From Planctomycetaceae bacterium (GTDB lineage: Bacteria; Planctomycetota; Planctomycetia; Planctomycetales; Planctomycetaceae), in NCBI GenBank assembly GCA_029259815.1, contig JAJDEJ010000231.1, positions 1 to 58,145 of the forward strand: a stretch of DNA of 58,145 nt, written 5' to 3'. Position 1 is the first letter of the stretch. Every line of letters begins with the position of its first letter. A model generated the notes under the pieces. It was not told where the DNA came from and did no database searches. It worked only from the letters and a program-made list of their open reading frames with translations. The position numbers and the translations under genes were made by a program. Shown one piece after another: positions 29,251 through 38,395 of this stretch.

Positions 29251-32200
29251 ATGTTTGCTTTCCGACACAGTCTCCCCGCGTTGTTTGTCTGTTTTGCCTG
29301 TCTGCTGCCGACTGCTGCGTGGGGACAGGTCACAGACGCAGCGTCCGAATACGACCGTCTGCTCGACCCGGCGATCGCGAGTAGTCTGCAGTTGACCGAT
29401 GAACAGAAGGCATTGTTGACAGCGGTCATTCAGCAGCGGGACGCGGCACTGGCGGAGGCTCCTGAAGATCAGAAGGCCTCCGTCGCTGCCGAAGCGGCCT
29501 CGAATCTTGCCGAGATCCTGACCGACGAGCAGCGGTCGCTGTTCGACTCGTTGTACCGCAAGCGACTGCAGTTCAACTTCCAGTATGCGAAGTGGTCCGA
29601 TGTGCTGGAGTGGATCGCGGATGAATCGGGACTGTCCCTCGTGCGAGATGCACCGCCCGCCGGTCAGGAAGCGCCGCCGACCGGGACCTTCAATTACACG
29701 GACACCAAAGAGTATTCCCCGATCGAGGCGATCGACCTGTTGAATGGTTGGTTGCAGACGAAAGGGTTTGCCCTCCTCCGCCGCGACCGACTTCTGATGC
29801 TGGTCGACCTGTCGAACGGATTGCCGAAGGGTGTCGTGCCGCGTGTGACCGTGGAGGAGTTACCCTTGCGCGGCCGGTTTGAGCTAGTCAGCGTGTTGCT
29901 TCCGCTGGAAGGTCGTGCGCCGGACGCGGTGATGACGGAGATTCAACCGCTGCTCGGCAGCCATGGAGACGTCGAGTCTTTGCCTGCGAACAAGCAACTG
30001 CTCCTGACAGACACCGCTGGTAATCTCATGGTGATTCGCAGCATCGCCATGGGCGTGCCCGTGCCGCCCGGTCCGAAACCGGCACCGCCTGAACCGCCAA
30101 AGCCCGTGATGGAGGTCATCCCCTTCGAACATGCGAACCCCGGCAAACTTGAGGAGGTGCTCAAGCAATTCGTCGGCGGCACCGTGCTCGTCGACAGCGA
30201 GGCACGTCAGATCACCATTGATGCAGTCCCCGATCAGATCGCGAAGGCCAAGTCGATCCTCGCCCAACTCGAAGAGAATCAGGGACCGGGACAACAGCCG
30301 CGACTCGATGTCTATCCCGCTCCCCAACGCAATCCAAACGAGGTGCTCAACACATTGCAAATGGTTGCCCCCGGCTCGAGTGTTCGGATCGACAACCAGA
30401 CGCAGCAACTGCAAGTCTGGGCGACTCCTGAGCAACAGGCGATCATCGTCGCCACGCTCGACAAGCTGGGCGGGGAGACGACGACGGACCGTGGTGACAG
30501 ACAGCTACAGATTTATTCCATCACGGGCATGACCCCCGAAGCGGCAGCCGAGGCACTGCGAACCGTGATGCCCCGGTTGCAACTCACCGTCGACACGACC
30601 GGCAAGCGACTGGTCGTGTTCGGTTCACTGGCCGAACATCGTGCGGTCGCCTCGCTGGTCGAACAAGTGTCACGCCAGCCGCAGGGGCCGAGTGTCCCCA
30701 CATTGCAGGCATACCCGATCGATCGCGGGGTCGACTCTTCACTCGTCTCGTCGGTCATCACGGCGGCCGTCCCGCAAGCGGTCGTCACACCGGATGCCGC
30801 ACAAAACCGATTGCTCGTCGTTGCCCCGGCAGGTGAGCATGCACGGATCGCCAAGCTCGTTGAACAAACCGGGCAAGGCGATCCGACCAACAAGCGTTCG
30901 CTCGTTGCGTATCCGGTCGACCGCAACGTTGACACATCCCTCATCAATTCATTGCTGTCATCGCTCGTGCCCGAAGCGACCGTGAATGTCGACAGCACTC
31001 AGAACCGTATGATCATCGTGGCGTCGGAGACAGACCACGAGCGAATCGCCGAGATCCTTCGTCAGACGGCTCAGGATGCACCGTCGTCCCGCCGCACATT
31101 GATCGCGTACCCGATCGACCGTGCTCTCAGCCTCGATACGGTGACGTCGCTCCTGACGAACGTTGTGCCGCAAGCACAGGTGACACAAGACGCGACCAAT
31201 CAGCGGCTGATCGTGATCGCGACTGAGACAGACCACACGCAGGTCACGAGTACAATCGAACAGATGTCGCGAGATGCGGGTGTCTCACTGCCGGAGTTGA
31301 AATTCTATTCGCTTGAGAACCTCGACGGGTCACAGGCGACGTCGATCCTGCAACCACTCGCGCCGTCGGCTTCGCTGTCGTTCGATCAGGCGTCGAATCG
31401 ACTGACTGTCACCGCCTCGCCGCGCGATCACGAGGTGATCACCGAGACACTCGCCAAGTTGGCAGAAGTCTCGACCGATCGTGAGGAGCCGTCGCTCAAG
31501 GTGTACGACGTCACGCCGACGCAGAAGTCGCGTTTCAACTCGCTGTCCGCCAGCCTGTCCCCTCAACTGCCTCAGATGCAAAACCTGGGCGGTGACGAAC
31601 CGGATCAACTTGCGCTGTGGGCGACAGCGTCCGAACACGTGGTCATCGAGCAGATTCTGGAGCAGCTCAAACGTGAGATCCCGGCGGAGATGAAGACGCG
31701 GCTCGTCGTCTACCCGTTGCTCAAGGTCGACGCTGCCAGCACGGTTGAGGTCCTGCAACCGCTCTTCCCCGATGCCAAGATCACGGCGGACTCCAAGGTC
31801 AATCGCCTGCACATCTTCGCCAAGCCGGCTCAGCACGAAACGATCAAGCAGGCGATCGAGCAACTCGACACCGACGTGCCGACGGCGACCGAGATCAAAC
31901 TCCTGTCGTATCCCACCAAAGGGATGACACAAGGAGTCGCGACGCAGATGATCAATCAACAGTTCCCGAACCTGACGGTCATCGCGGACACCACGGCTGA
32001 TGCGATCATCGTTCAGGCCCTTCCGCGTGAACACCAGCAGATCGCCCAACTCCTCGATGATCTGAAAGCCGCCTCGCCTCAAATGACCGAGCGGCGAATG
32101 GTCATCTATCCCCCCGTCCCCGGCGATCCGGGCACGGTCCACGGATTCTTTCTCTCGTCCTTCCCCAATGCCCGCGTGTTCGTCGACCCGTCGACCCGCC

Positions 32201-35200
32201 GCATGACGGCCTTCGCATCTGACGAGGAACATGAGCAGATCCGTCAGGCAATCGAGGACATGGTCACCGACGATACGCAGGACGTCGCCCTCAAGACTTA
32301 CGACCTCAAAGGGATCGAACCGAGCACGATCTCCAACCTGTTGAATCAAGTGTTGACCAATCCTCGCTTCGCCGTCAGCCCCGACGCTCGACGCATGGTC
32401 GTGTGGGCGCGCGAGGCCGAACATCAACTCGTCGACAATCTGGTCACCGACCTCAACAGCGACTCGTTGCGACCGAACGTCACACTCAAGACTTACGACA
32501 TCGAAGGGGTTCCACAGTCGACAATCTCGTCGATCATCGGACAAGTCCTCACCAGTCCGAAGTACGCCTTCAGCCCGGACGGTCGCCGCTTGGTCCTCTG
32601 GGCCGAGGACGAGGAACATCAACTTGTTGACGGGATCGTCAGCAATTTGACCGACGACGAATTTCGTGCAGAGAATGGTCAATTGGCCGTGTTCAACGTG
32701 CAACCACTCGGCACATCGGCTGCCCGCACACTGCTCTCACCGATCGTGCCGAGTGTGACCTTCACCGACTCGCCCGATGCCACTGCATTGCTTGCATGGG
32801 TCGACGAGACCGACCGTAAACGTATTAGCGAGACACTCGCACAAGTGATCGCCGACAAGGGTCTCAGCGGTCAGCGTGAGCTGAGAATCTATGACATCTC
32901 CAAAGTGGGCGGAGCCAAGGCTCAACAAGTGCTCGCGACCGTCGTCCCCGGCACGCCAATGACGCTCCCCGACGGAGACAGGACGCTCGTTGTTATGGCG
33001 CGTGAGGATGAGCATGAGAGAATCACCGCAGCACTCCAGAAGTTGTCCGACGAAGGACCGTTTCAGGAAGACCGGACGATGGAACTTTATTCGATCCGCG
33101 ATCTCGGCCCGAATATCAGCAGCGTCATCAGCACACTCGTCCCTCACGCCAGCATCAACGCGGGTCCCGTCGGCGATCAACTCGCAATCATCGCCACGGC
33201 GGATGAGCACGTGCAGGTCAAAGCCCTAGTCGATCGTATGTCGCAAGCGAAAAGATTCCGCCCGACATCAACTGTCACTTACGAACTTGGCCGAGCCGAC
33301 CCGGACGCCGTTCGCCAGGCGTTGGCACCTTTCATCAACAACGATGTCCAGATCAGTGTCGATCCCAATACCCGCCGCATCTACGTGCGAACTTTCGCCG
33401 ACAGGCAGGACCGGCTGGCAGGTGTCATCCAGCAAATGATTCAGCCACCCGCTGATGATCAGGAACTGGTCACGAGAACCTATCGCACCAACTCAGGTGA
33501 CGCAGACGAAGCGGTCCAAGTCCTGCAGGCCCTGATGCCGGATGCGACCTTCGTGCGAGACGGCAATGCCCGCATTCTGGCGGCCACCGCAACCGTCAAA
33601 CAGCAGGAGACGATCGCCTCCATCATTGAAGAGATGCGAACCAAGAGTGAAGGGGACGATGGACTGACACCCGTCACGTACCCGCTCAAGACGGCTGACC
33701 CCGATGCGACTCTCCAGACGCTCGCCCAACTGTTCTCGCAGACTCCCGATGTCGCCTTCACACTGGATCGGCCATCACGAACGCTCGTCGCGATCGCGAT
33801 GCCCGCCCAACACGAGAAGATTCGCACGCTGATCACGCAATTGGAGTCCACATCTGATCAGAGTCCCGGTCGTCTTCAAACGCGAACGTATCGCATGCAA
33901 GATGGTGAGGCGGACGAAGCTCAGCAGGTTCTCCAGGCACTCATGCCGTCTGCAACCATCATCACCGACGACAACCGCAGAGTCCTCGCTGCGACCGCGA
34001 CCGAGGCTGAACACCAAATGATCGGCTCCGTCATTGAGGAGATGCGTTCTCAGACCGGAGGTGAGGGGGGCTTGCAGCCAGTGACCTATCCGCTCAGAGT
34101 GACCGATCCACGAGACCTCCTGCGTGCCCTCGAGGATCTGTACGCAGATTCGCGTGACGTCTCCCTCTCCGTCGACCGGGGGACACGCACCCTCGTCGCC
34201 ATCGCGAGACCCGAACAACACCAGACGATCAAGGCACTCGTCGAACAACTGGATTCAGTCCGCAAAGACGATCAGGGACGGACCATGCAGGTCTACAAAC
34301 TCCGGCAGACCGACAGTGGCGCAGCCATCAACATGGTCGAAGACATGCTCGACCGCATCGATCCCGAAGCCAGTGTGACCTTCAACGAACGCACGCGGCA
34401 ACTCGTCGTCACAACGATCCCCGAAGGACATCTGCAAGTCAGTGAACTGTCCCTCCGCATTGGTGAGCGTGACCAGAAGGATGTCGAAGTCTTTCAGCTT
34501 GAATACCTCGACCCGTTCGACGCCATGATGGCGATCGACACAGTCTACTCCGACGAGGACACGGACGATGCCGACCTACCACAGACGCAGATCAACGACG
34601 ACTCGCAGCAGCTCATCGTGCGAGCGACGACTGAGCAAATCGCACAGATCCGTTCATTACTCACGAAGATGGGCGAGCCCTCATTGGCGACCGGAGCCCA
34701 GGGCGGGCGTCGCAATCTGCGTGTGATCCCGATCGATGGGAACGTCGATCAAACACTCGAGCGGATCCAGAAGTTGTGGCCCGACATCCGCCGCAACCCG
34801 ATCCGCATTCTCGAACCGGGTTCATTGAAACAGCCTGTCGACCCAGAGACCGTCCCCGTTCCTCCCGCCGGCGTTGAAGGTGTGCAGTATCGACCTTTGC
34901 GTCAAAGAGACACAACTCCTTCAACAGCCGTCCAGGCACATACGCCTCGTTTCGCGACGGAACTGATCGACGGCACCATCCCCGTCGCGTTTCTACAAGA
35001 TGATGAAGAGGAGACTCCGAACGACGAACCAAAGGCTCCACCGATCGTCATCATTCCCGGTACTGATCGCATCACGATCGCGTCGGAAGATGTCGAAGCT
35101 CTGAACCAGCTGGACACACTGCTCCGATCACTCCTCTCCACCGGTCGCCCCCGACGCGGTCGTGACTTCACAGTCTATGCGCTGGAGAACGCGGGCGCCA

Positions 35201-35775
35201 CACTCGTCGCTGAGACACTGAGAGAGTTCTTTGACAACAACTCTCGTTCGAATCTGGGCCGCGCCGAGATCGTGCCCGATCCGCGACTCAACGCTCTGGT
35301 TGTCTATGCAGGCCGCAGCGAACGACAGCACATCGAATCCTTACTGGAAGTCCTCGACTCTCCGAACGTGCCACAGTCTCTCGTGTCATATCAGACTCGC
35401 ATCGTGCGGATCGAACATGCGGACGTCACCCGTATTCGCGACACGTTGCAAGGGATCTATCAAGTCCAACTGAACAGTGGCGGCAGTCGCCCGACACTGC
35501 CCATCCCCGAAGGCGTCTCTCCAGAAGTGGTGTTGGTCCTGCAACAGATCAACGCGGCCAAGTCGTCTCCACTGCTGACAATCGAAGAAGATATTACAAC
35601 CAACTCACTCGTCCTCCTCGGCCCCGGTTCGCTGCTCGACGAAGTTGAGGCGCTCGTCACGGAGCTCGACCGTTCCGTCGCCGAGAACCCGGCCCGCAGC
35701 GTCTCGATCATTCCGTTGAAAAAGGCACGTGCATCGCAGGTGATGGAGATTCTGCAACAACTTCGTTCACGCTGA
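29251..35775 (+). CDS. giant exported protein of tandem secretin N-domain (NolW-like) repeats, no pore domain
   Basis: 2174 residues with a signal peptide (FRHSLPALFVCFACLLPTAAWG). Residues 35-110 are helical (QLTDEQKALLTAVIQQRD, a pattern seen in LTXXQ-type proteins). Residues 110-190 resemble the secretin N0/STN domain (NFQYAKWSDVLEWIADESGLSLV, FNYTDTKEYSPIEAIDLLNG). From about 195 to the end there are roughly 25 tandem units of 60-75 residues, each of the form 'hYxhxxxxxxxVxxhLxxhhPxAxhxxDxxxxxLhhhAxxxEHxxIxxxhxxL' (for example VAYPVDRNVDTSLINSLLSS and LKTYDLKGIEPSTISNLLNQ). These are secretin_N/NolW-type modules. The beta-barrel secretin domain present in gspD is absent, and the last unit is cut off after RASQVMEILQQLRSR. 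The gene lies directly before the T2SS operon. An inferred role is a periplasmic ring, sleeve or ruler that extends the secretion channel. Confidence 0.88.
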   Translation: MFAFRHSLPALFVCFACLLPTAAWGQVTDAASEYDRLLDPAIASSLQLTDEQKALLTAVIQQRDAALAEAPEDQKASVAAEAASNLAEILTDEQRSLFDSLYRKRLQFNFQYAKWSDVLEWIADESGLSLVRDAPPAGQEAPPTGTFNYTDTKEYSPIEAIDLLNGWLQTKGFALLRRDRLLMLVDLSNGLPKGVVPRVTVEELPLRGRFELVSVLLPLEGRAPDAVMTEIQPLLGSHGDVESLPANKQLLLTDTAGNLMVIRSIAMGVPVPPGPKPAPPEPPKPVMEVIPFEHANPGKLEEVLKQFVGGTVLVDSEARQITIDAVPDQIAKAKSILAQLEENQGPGQQPRLDVYPAPQRNPNEVLNTLQMVAPGSSVRIDNQTQQLQVWATPEQQAIIVATLDKLGGETTTDRGDRQLQIYSITGMTPEAAAEALRTVMPRLQLTVDTTGKRLVVFGSLAEHRAVASLVEQVSRQPQGPSVPTLQAYPIDRGVDSSLVSSVITAAVPQAVVTPDAAQNRLLVVAPAGEHARIAKLVEQTGQGDPTNKRSLVAYPVDRNVDTSLINSLLSSLVPEATVNVDSTQNRMIIVASETDHERIAEILRQTAQDAPSSRRTLIAYPIDRALSLDTVTSLLTNVVPQAQVTQDATNQRLIVIATETDHTQVTSTIEQMSRDAGVSLPELKFYSLENLDGSQATSILQPLAPSASLSFDQASNRLTVTASPRDHEVITETLAKLAEVSTDREEPSLKVYDVTPTQKSRFNSLSASLSPQLPQMQNLGGDEPDQLALWATASEHVVIEQILEQLKREIPAEMKTRLVVYPLLKVDAASTVEVLQPLFPDAKITADSKVNRLHIFAKPAQHETIKQAIEQLDTDVPTATEIKLLSYPTKGMTQGVATQMINQQFPNLTVIADTTADAIIVQALPREHQQIAQLLDDLKAASPQMTERRMVIYPPVPGDPGTVHGFFLSSFPNARVFVDPSTRRMTAFASDEEHEQIRQAIEDMVTDDTQDVALKTYDLKGIEPSTISNLLNQVLTNPRFAVSPDARRMVVWAREAEHQLVDNLVTDLNSDSLRPNVTLKTYDIEGVPQSTISSIIGQVLTSPKYAFSPDGRRLVLWAEDEEHQLVDGIVSNLTDDEFRAENGQLAVFNVQPLGTSAARTLLSPIVPSVTFTDSPDATALLAWVDETDRKRISETLAQVIADKGLSGQRELRIYDISKVGGAKAQQVLATVVPGTPMTLPDGDRTLVVMAREDEHERITAALQKLSDEGPFQEDRTMELYSIRDLGPNISSVISTLVPHASINAGPVGDQLAIIATADEHVQVKALVDRMSQAKRFRPTSTVTYELGRADPDAVRQALAPFINNDVQISVDPNTRRIYVRTFADRQDRLAGVIQQMIQPPADDQELVTRTYRTNSGDADEAVQVLQALMPDATFVRDGNARILAATATVKQQETIASIIEEMRTKSEGDDGLTPVTYPLKTADPDATLQTLAQLFSQTPDVAFTLDRPSRTLVAIAMPAQHEKIRTLITQLESTSDQSPGRLQTRTYRMQDGEADEAQQVLQALMPSATIITDDNRRVLAATATEAEHQMIGSVIEEMRSQTGGEGGLQPVTYPLRVTDPRDLLRALEDLYADSRDVSLSVDRGTRTLVAIARPEQHQTIKALVEQLDSVRKDDQGRTMQVYKLRQTDSGAAINMVEDMLDRIDPEASVTFNERTRQLVVTTIPEGHLQVSELSLRIGERDQKDVEVFQLEYLDPFDAMMAIDTVYSDEDTDDADLPQTQINDDSQQLIVRATTEQIAQIRSLLTKMGEPSLATGAQGGRRNLRVIPIDGNVDQTLERIQKLWPDIRRNPIRILEPGSLKQPVDPETVPVPPAGVEGVQYRPLRQRDTTPSTAVQAHTPRFATELIDGTIPVAFLQDDEEETPNDEPKAPPIVIIPGTDRITIASEDVEALNQLDTLLRSLLSTGRPRRGRDFTVYALENAGATLVAETLREFFDNNSRSNLGRAEIVPDPRLNALVVYAGRSERQHIESLLEVLDSPNVPQSLVSYQTRIVRIEHADVTRIRDTLQGIYQVQLNSGGSRPTLPIPEGVSPEVVLVLQQINAAKSSPLLTIEEDITTNSLVLLGPGSLLDEVEALVTELDRSVAENPARSVSIIPLKKARASQVMEILQQLRSR

Positions 35776-35784
35776 CACCGCCCA

Positions 35785-36225
35785 TCAAGGAGTTGGCTCT
35801 GATTCCGCGTCGGTCGTATTGGAAGCGTCATCAACCCGTGGCTCTGCATCAGTCGTCGTGCTCTGTGAATTGACCGCTGGATCAGTGGCCGTTCTACCAC
35901 CAGGAGGCAACAGCCGCACAGGCATTCGCGCGAGACCGTAGCGACTGACATGGAGTAACAATTCGTCGTGCGTAACGACCTTGTCGCCGTTGATGTCAAC
36001 CTGAGCCGGATCGCCTGACATCTGTCGCCACTCATCCTCAGCCAGACGACCATCGCCATCGACATCACGTTGCAGGAGAAGCCTGTCAACATAGCGACGC
36101 ACCTTTGCAGGGACGTTTGACGCCGAACTCCTGTCGGCCTGATCTGTCTGTGCAGGCTCCGCAGCGCGTATCGCGACAGCGAAGACAAGTGTCGAGATGA
36201 TGATCACAATTCGGGGAAATCCCAT
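35785..36225 (-). CDS. exported EF-hand (calcium-binding) protein
   Basis: About 146 residues from the ATG at 36225, which gives a clean signal peptide (MGFPRIVIIISTLVFAVAIRAA); an ATG at 36285 adds 20 residues before it. Two EF-hand loops are visible: RDVDGDGRLAEDEW and VDINGDKVVTHDEL, both with the expected Asp/Asn/Glu ligand spacing. A proline/threonine-rich low-complexity tail follows (TTDAEPRVDDASNTTDAESEPTP). Likely binds Ca2+ in the periplasm or outside the cell. It is convergent with the giant N-domain gene, only 10 bp apart, and divergent from the gsp operon. Confidence 0.75.
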   Translation of the reverse strand: MGFPRIVIIISTLVFAVAIRAAEPAQTDQADRSSASNVPAKVRRYVDRLLLQRDVDGDGRLAEDEWRQMSGDPAQVDINGDKVVTHDELLLHVSRYGLARMPVRLLPPGGRTATDPAVNSQSTTTDAEPRVDDASNTTDAESEPTP

Positions 36226-36440
36226 GACCCACCGAGCCGATTGGATGTTCTGAACAGGCTGAACAAAGCACATTACGGATTTCACTGGTCGCCTGCCGAC
36301 ATCATATGCTACAGTGCCATTGAGCAGGATTGATGCGAAATTGCAAGGTTTGGACAGTCGAGAATCGATTTGTCAACTTTCTGTGAACCCGCATTCTCGG
36401 CATTTGTCATGGTTGACCTCGGCCTCCTGAACCGAAAATC

Positions 36441-36469
36441 TTGACATCTGCCGCTGTATCCCCTATCAA
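36441..36469 (+). promoter_or_regulatory. predicted sigma70-type promoter of the gsp operon
   Basis: TTGACA at 36441-36446 (perfect -35), a 17-bp spacer, and TATCAA at 36464-36469. It is about 150 bp upstream of gspE, the only strong match in the 397-bp gap 36226-36622. Confidence 0.5.
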
Positions 36470-36622
36470 TTGAGCTAACAGAAACGGCTGAGTAGACAGA
36501 CGACTTGATGCGAACCCGGTGTTTCCAACAACTCCGGTCCTACCTTCGGAACTCCCCACCTTTTAGTTCCTTCCTCGCAGCCCACGTCGTCCCCACGACT
36601 CTCACCAGAAACACTCACCGCT

Positions 36623-38335
36623 ATGACGACAACTCATTCAGCGACGCTGCCCGTCCATCGTGACACTGCGCAGCAACTGTCAGCTGCAGATCTCCGTCGA
36701 GCACGAGACCTGTTTCTCTCGGACGGACACTTCGAACAACTCGCCTTCGAGCTCGGTCTCGATGATGAGCAACAGGCCATCGAACGCCTGGCCGATGCTC
36801 TCGCGCTCCCCTGGATCGACCTCACGGCCTTCCCGGTCGAATCCGATCTCGTCTCTCGTTTTCCGGTCCGCCTGATCCATCGTCACGGCGTCTTTCCGCT
36901 GCGTGAGGTCGGCGGTGTGCTGGAGCTGGCCATCGCCAATCCCTTCGACACCGATGCCATCGACGCTGCCGGCGCAGCGATGGAGATGAGCGTCGTCCCA
37001 GTGATCGTCGCAGCGAATGAACTCGCCACAGTCATCAAGTCACAGTTCGGCGTCGGTGCCGAGACACTCGACGGGCTGATCGCCCAATCTGACGAAGACA
37101 AAGAAGGGATCGAGATCGTCGGCGACATGGAGTGGGACGAGTCTGAAGCGGCCGAGATGGCGCAGCAGGCGTCAGTCGTGAGGCTCGTGAACGACATCCT
37201 CAGCGAAGCGGTCGAAGCCCGCGCGAGCGACATCCATCTGGAAGCTCAAACGCACGGCATGAAGATTCGTTACCGCATCGACGGCGTCCTGCAGACGCAG
37301 CCTGTGCCGAACGAACTCAACCGTTTTCAGGCGGCCATCATCAGCCGTCTGAAGATCATGTCCAAGATGAACATCGCCGAGAAGCGCGTGCCGCAGGACG
37401 GTCGAATTAAGCTGCGAGTCTCAGGACGCGAAATCGACATTCGAGTGTCGATGATCCCCATGCATCATGGCGAAGGCGTCGTCATGCGTGTGCTCGACAA
37501 GGACGCCATGTCCTTCTCGCTCAAGGGCATCGGCATGGAGGACCACACCCACAACACATTCAGCGACCTGATTCGCATGCCGCACGGCATCGTGCTCGTC
37601 ACCGGACCGACCGGCTCCGGCAAGACAACGACACTGTACAGCTCGCTCTCCGAGATCAAGAGTGAACGCAACAAGATCATCACCACCGAAGATCCCATCG
37701 AGTACCAACTCGACGGCATCAACCAGATTCAGGTGAATGCCAAAGTCGGCCTCACGTTCGCAGCCGGACTTCGCAGCATCTTGCGACACGATCCGGACGT
37801 CGTGCTTGTTGGCGAGATCCGAGACCTCGAAACGGCGGAGAACGCTGTGCAGGCATCGCTGACGGGACACATGGTCTTCAGCACGCTGCACACCAACGAT
37901 GCCTCGGGGGCCTTCATGCGACTGACCGACATGGGCGTCGAACCGTTCCTGGTCAGCAGCACGCTGGAAGGAATCCTAGCTCAACGGCTCGTCCGAACGC
38001 TGTGCGAAGAGTGCCGCGAAGCGTGGATGCCAGACCATGAGGACGTCCCGGCCGACTTCCCGCTCGACGCCATCACTCACAATCGACCGATCTACCGGCC
38101 GCGCGGTTGCCGCAGTTGTCGGGGAACCGGCTATCGCGGACGGCTGGGCATCTACGAACTGCTCGTGACCAACGAAGAGATCCGTCAGTTGGCCAGTGAA
38201 CGAACCGCATCGAACAAAATCAAAAAGGCCGCAGTCGCCGGTGGCATGAAGACACTCCGCGACGACGGATGGCTCAAAGTGGCCCAAGGCCTGACCAGCA
38301 TCGACGAAGTTTTGCGTGTGACGAAGTCTGACTGA
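36623..38335 (+). CDS. gspE: type II secretion ATPase GspE
   Basis: 570 residues. It powers pseudopilus assembly from the cytoplasmic face. The N-terminal N1E-like domain (about 20-150) binds GspL. The core RecA-like domain has Walker A GPTGSGKTTT near residue 330, the Asp box TTEDPIEYQL and Walker B VLVGEIRD. A tetracysteine zinc site follows (CEECREAW near 461 and CRSCRGTGYRGR near 497), typical of GspE/PilB. The length is normal. It is the first gene of the operon, followed by gspF after 60 bp. PilB of a type IV pilus is the alternative, but the downstream pseudopilins and secretin favour T2SS. Confidence 0.95.
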   Translation: MTTTHSATLPVHRDTAQQLSAADLRRARDLFLSDGHFEQLAFELGLDDEQQAIERLADALALPWIDLTAFPVESDLVSRFPVRLIHRHGVFPLREVGGVLELAIANPFDTDAIDAAGAAMEMSVVPVIVAANELATVIKSQFGVGAETLDGLIAQSDEDKEGIEIVGDMEWDESEAAEMAQQASVVRLVNDILSEAVEARASDIHLEAQTHGMKIRYRIDGVLQTQPVPNELNRFQAAIISRLKIMSKMNIAEKRVPQDGRIKLRVSGREIDIRVSMIPMHHGEGVVMRVLDKDAMSFSLKGIGMEDHTHNTFSDLIRMPHGIVLVTGPTGSGKTTTLYSSLSEIKSERNKIITTEDPIEYQLDGINQIQVNAKVGLTFAAGLRSILRHDPDVVLVGEIRDLETAENAVQASLTGHMVFSTLHTNDASGAFMRLTDMGVEPFLVSSTLEGILAQRLVRTLCEECREAWMPDHEDVPADFPLDAITHNRPIYRPRGCRSCRGTGYRGRLGIYELLVTNEEIRQLASERTASNKIKKAAVAGGMKTLRDDGWLKVAQGLTSIDEVLRVTKSD

Positions 38336-38395
38336 ATCGTCACGAGTTCAAGAGGGGGAGACGCACGGCTCGGAGTCCGCTGCGTCACAGGGGAT

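Noticed and set aside
31330-32703. 457-codon minus-strand frame within the giant N-domain gene
   Set aside because: It is a GC-driven shadow. Its repeated pattern mirrors the tandem repeats of the real gene and has no ribosome site.
35460-36188. 242-codon minus-strand frame across the end of the giant gene
   Set aside because: It overlaps both the giant protein gene and the EF-hand gene in another frame and has no domain or start signal.
36400-36485. tRNA-like D-arm sequence (TAGCTCAATTG on the minus strand)
   Set aside because: The D-stem partner, anticodon stem and acceptor stem do not form, and no T-arm with TTCRA at correct spacing is present. The segment also coincides with the promoter call.
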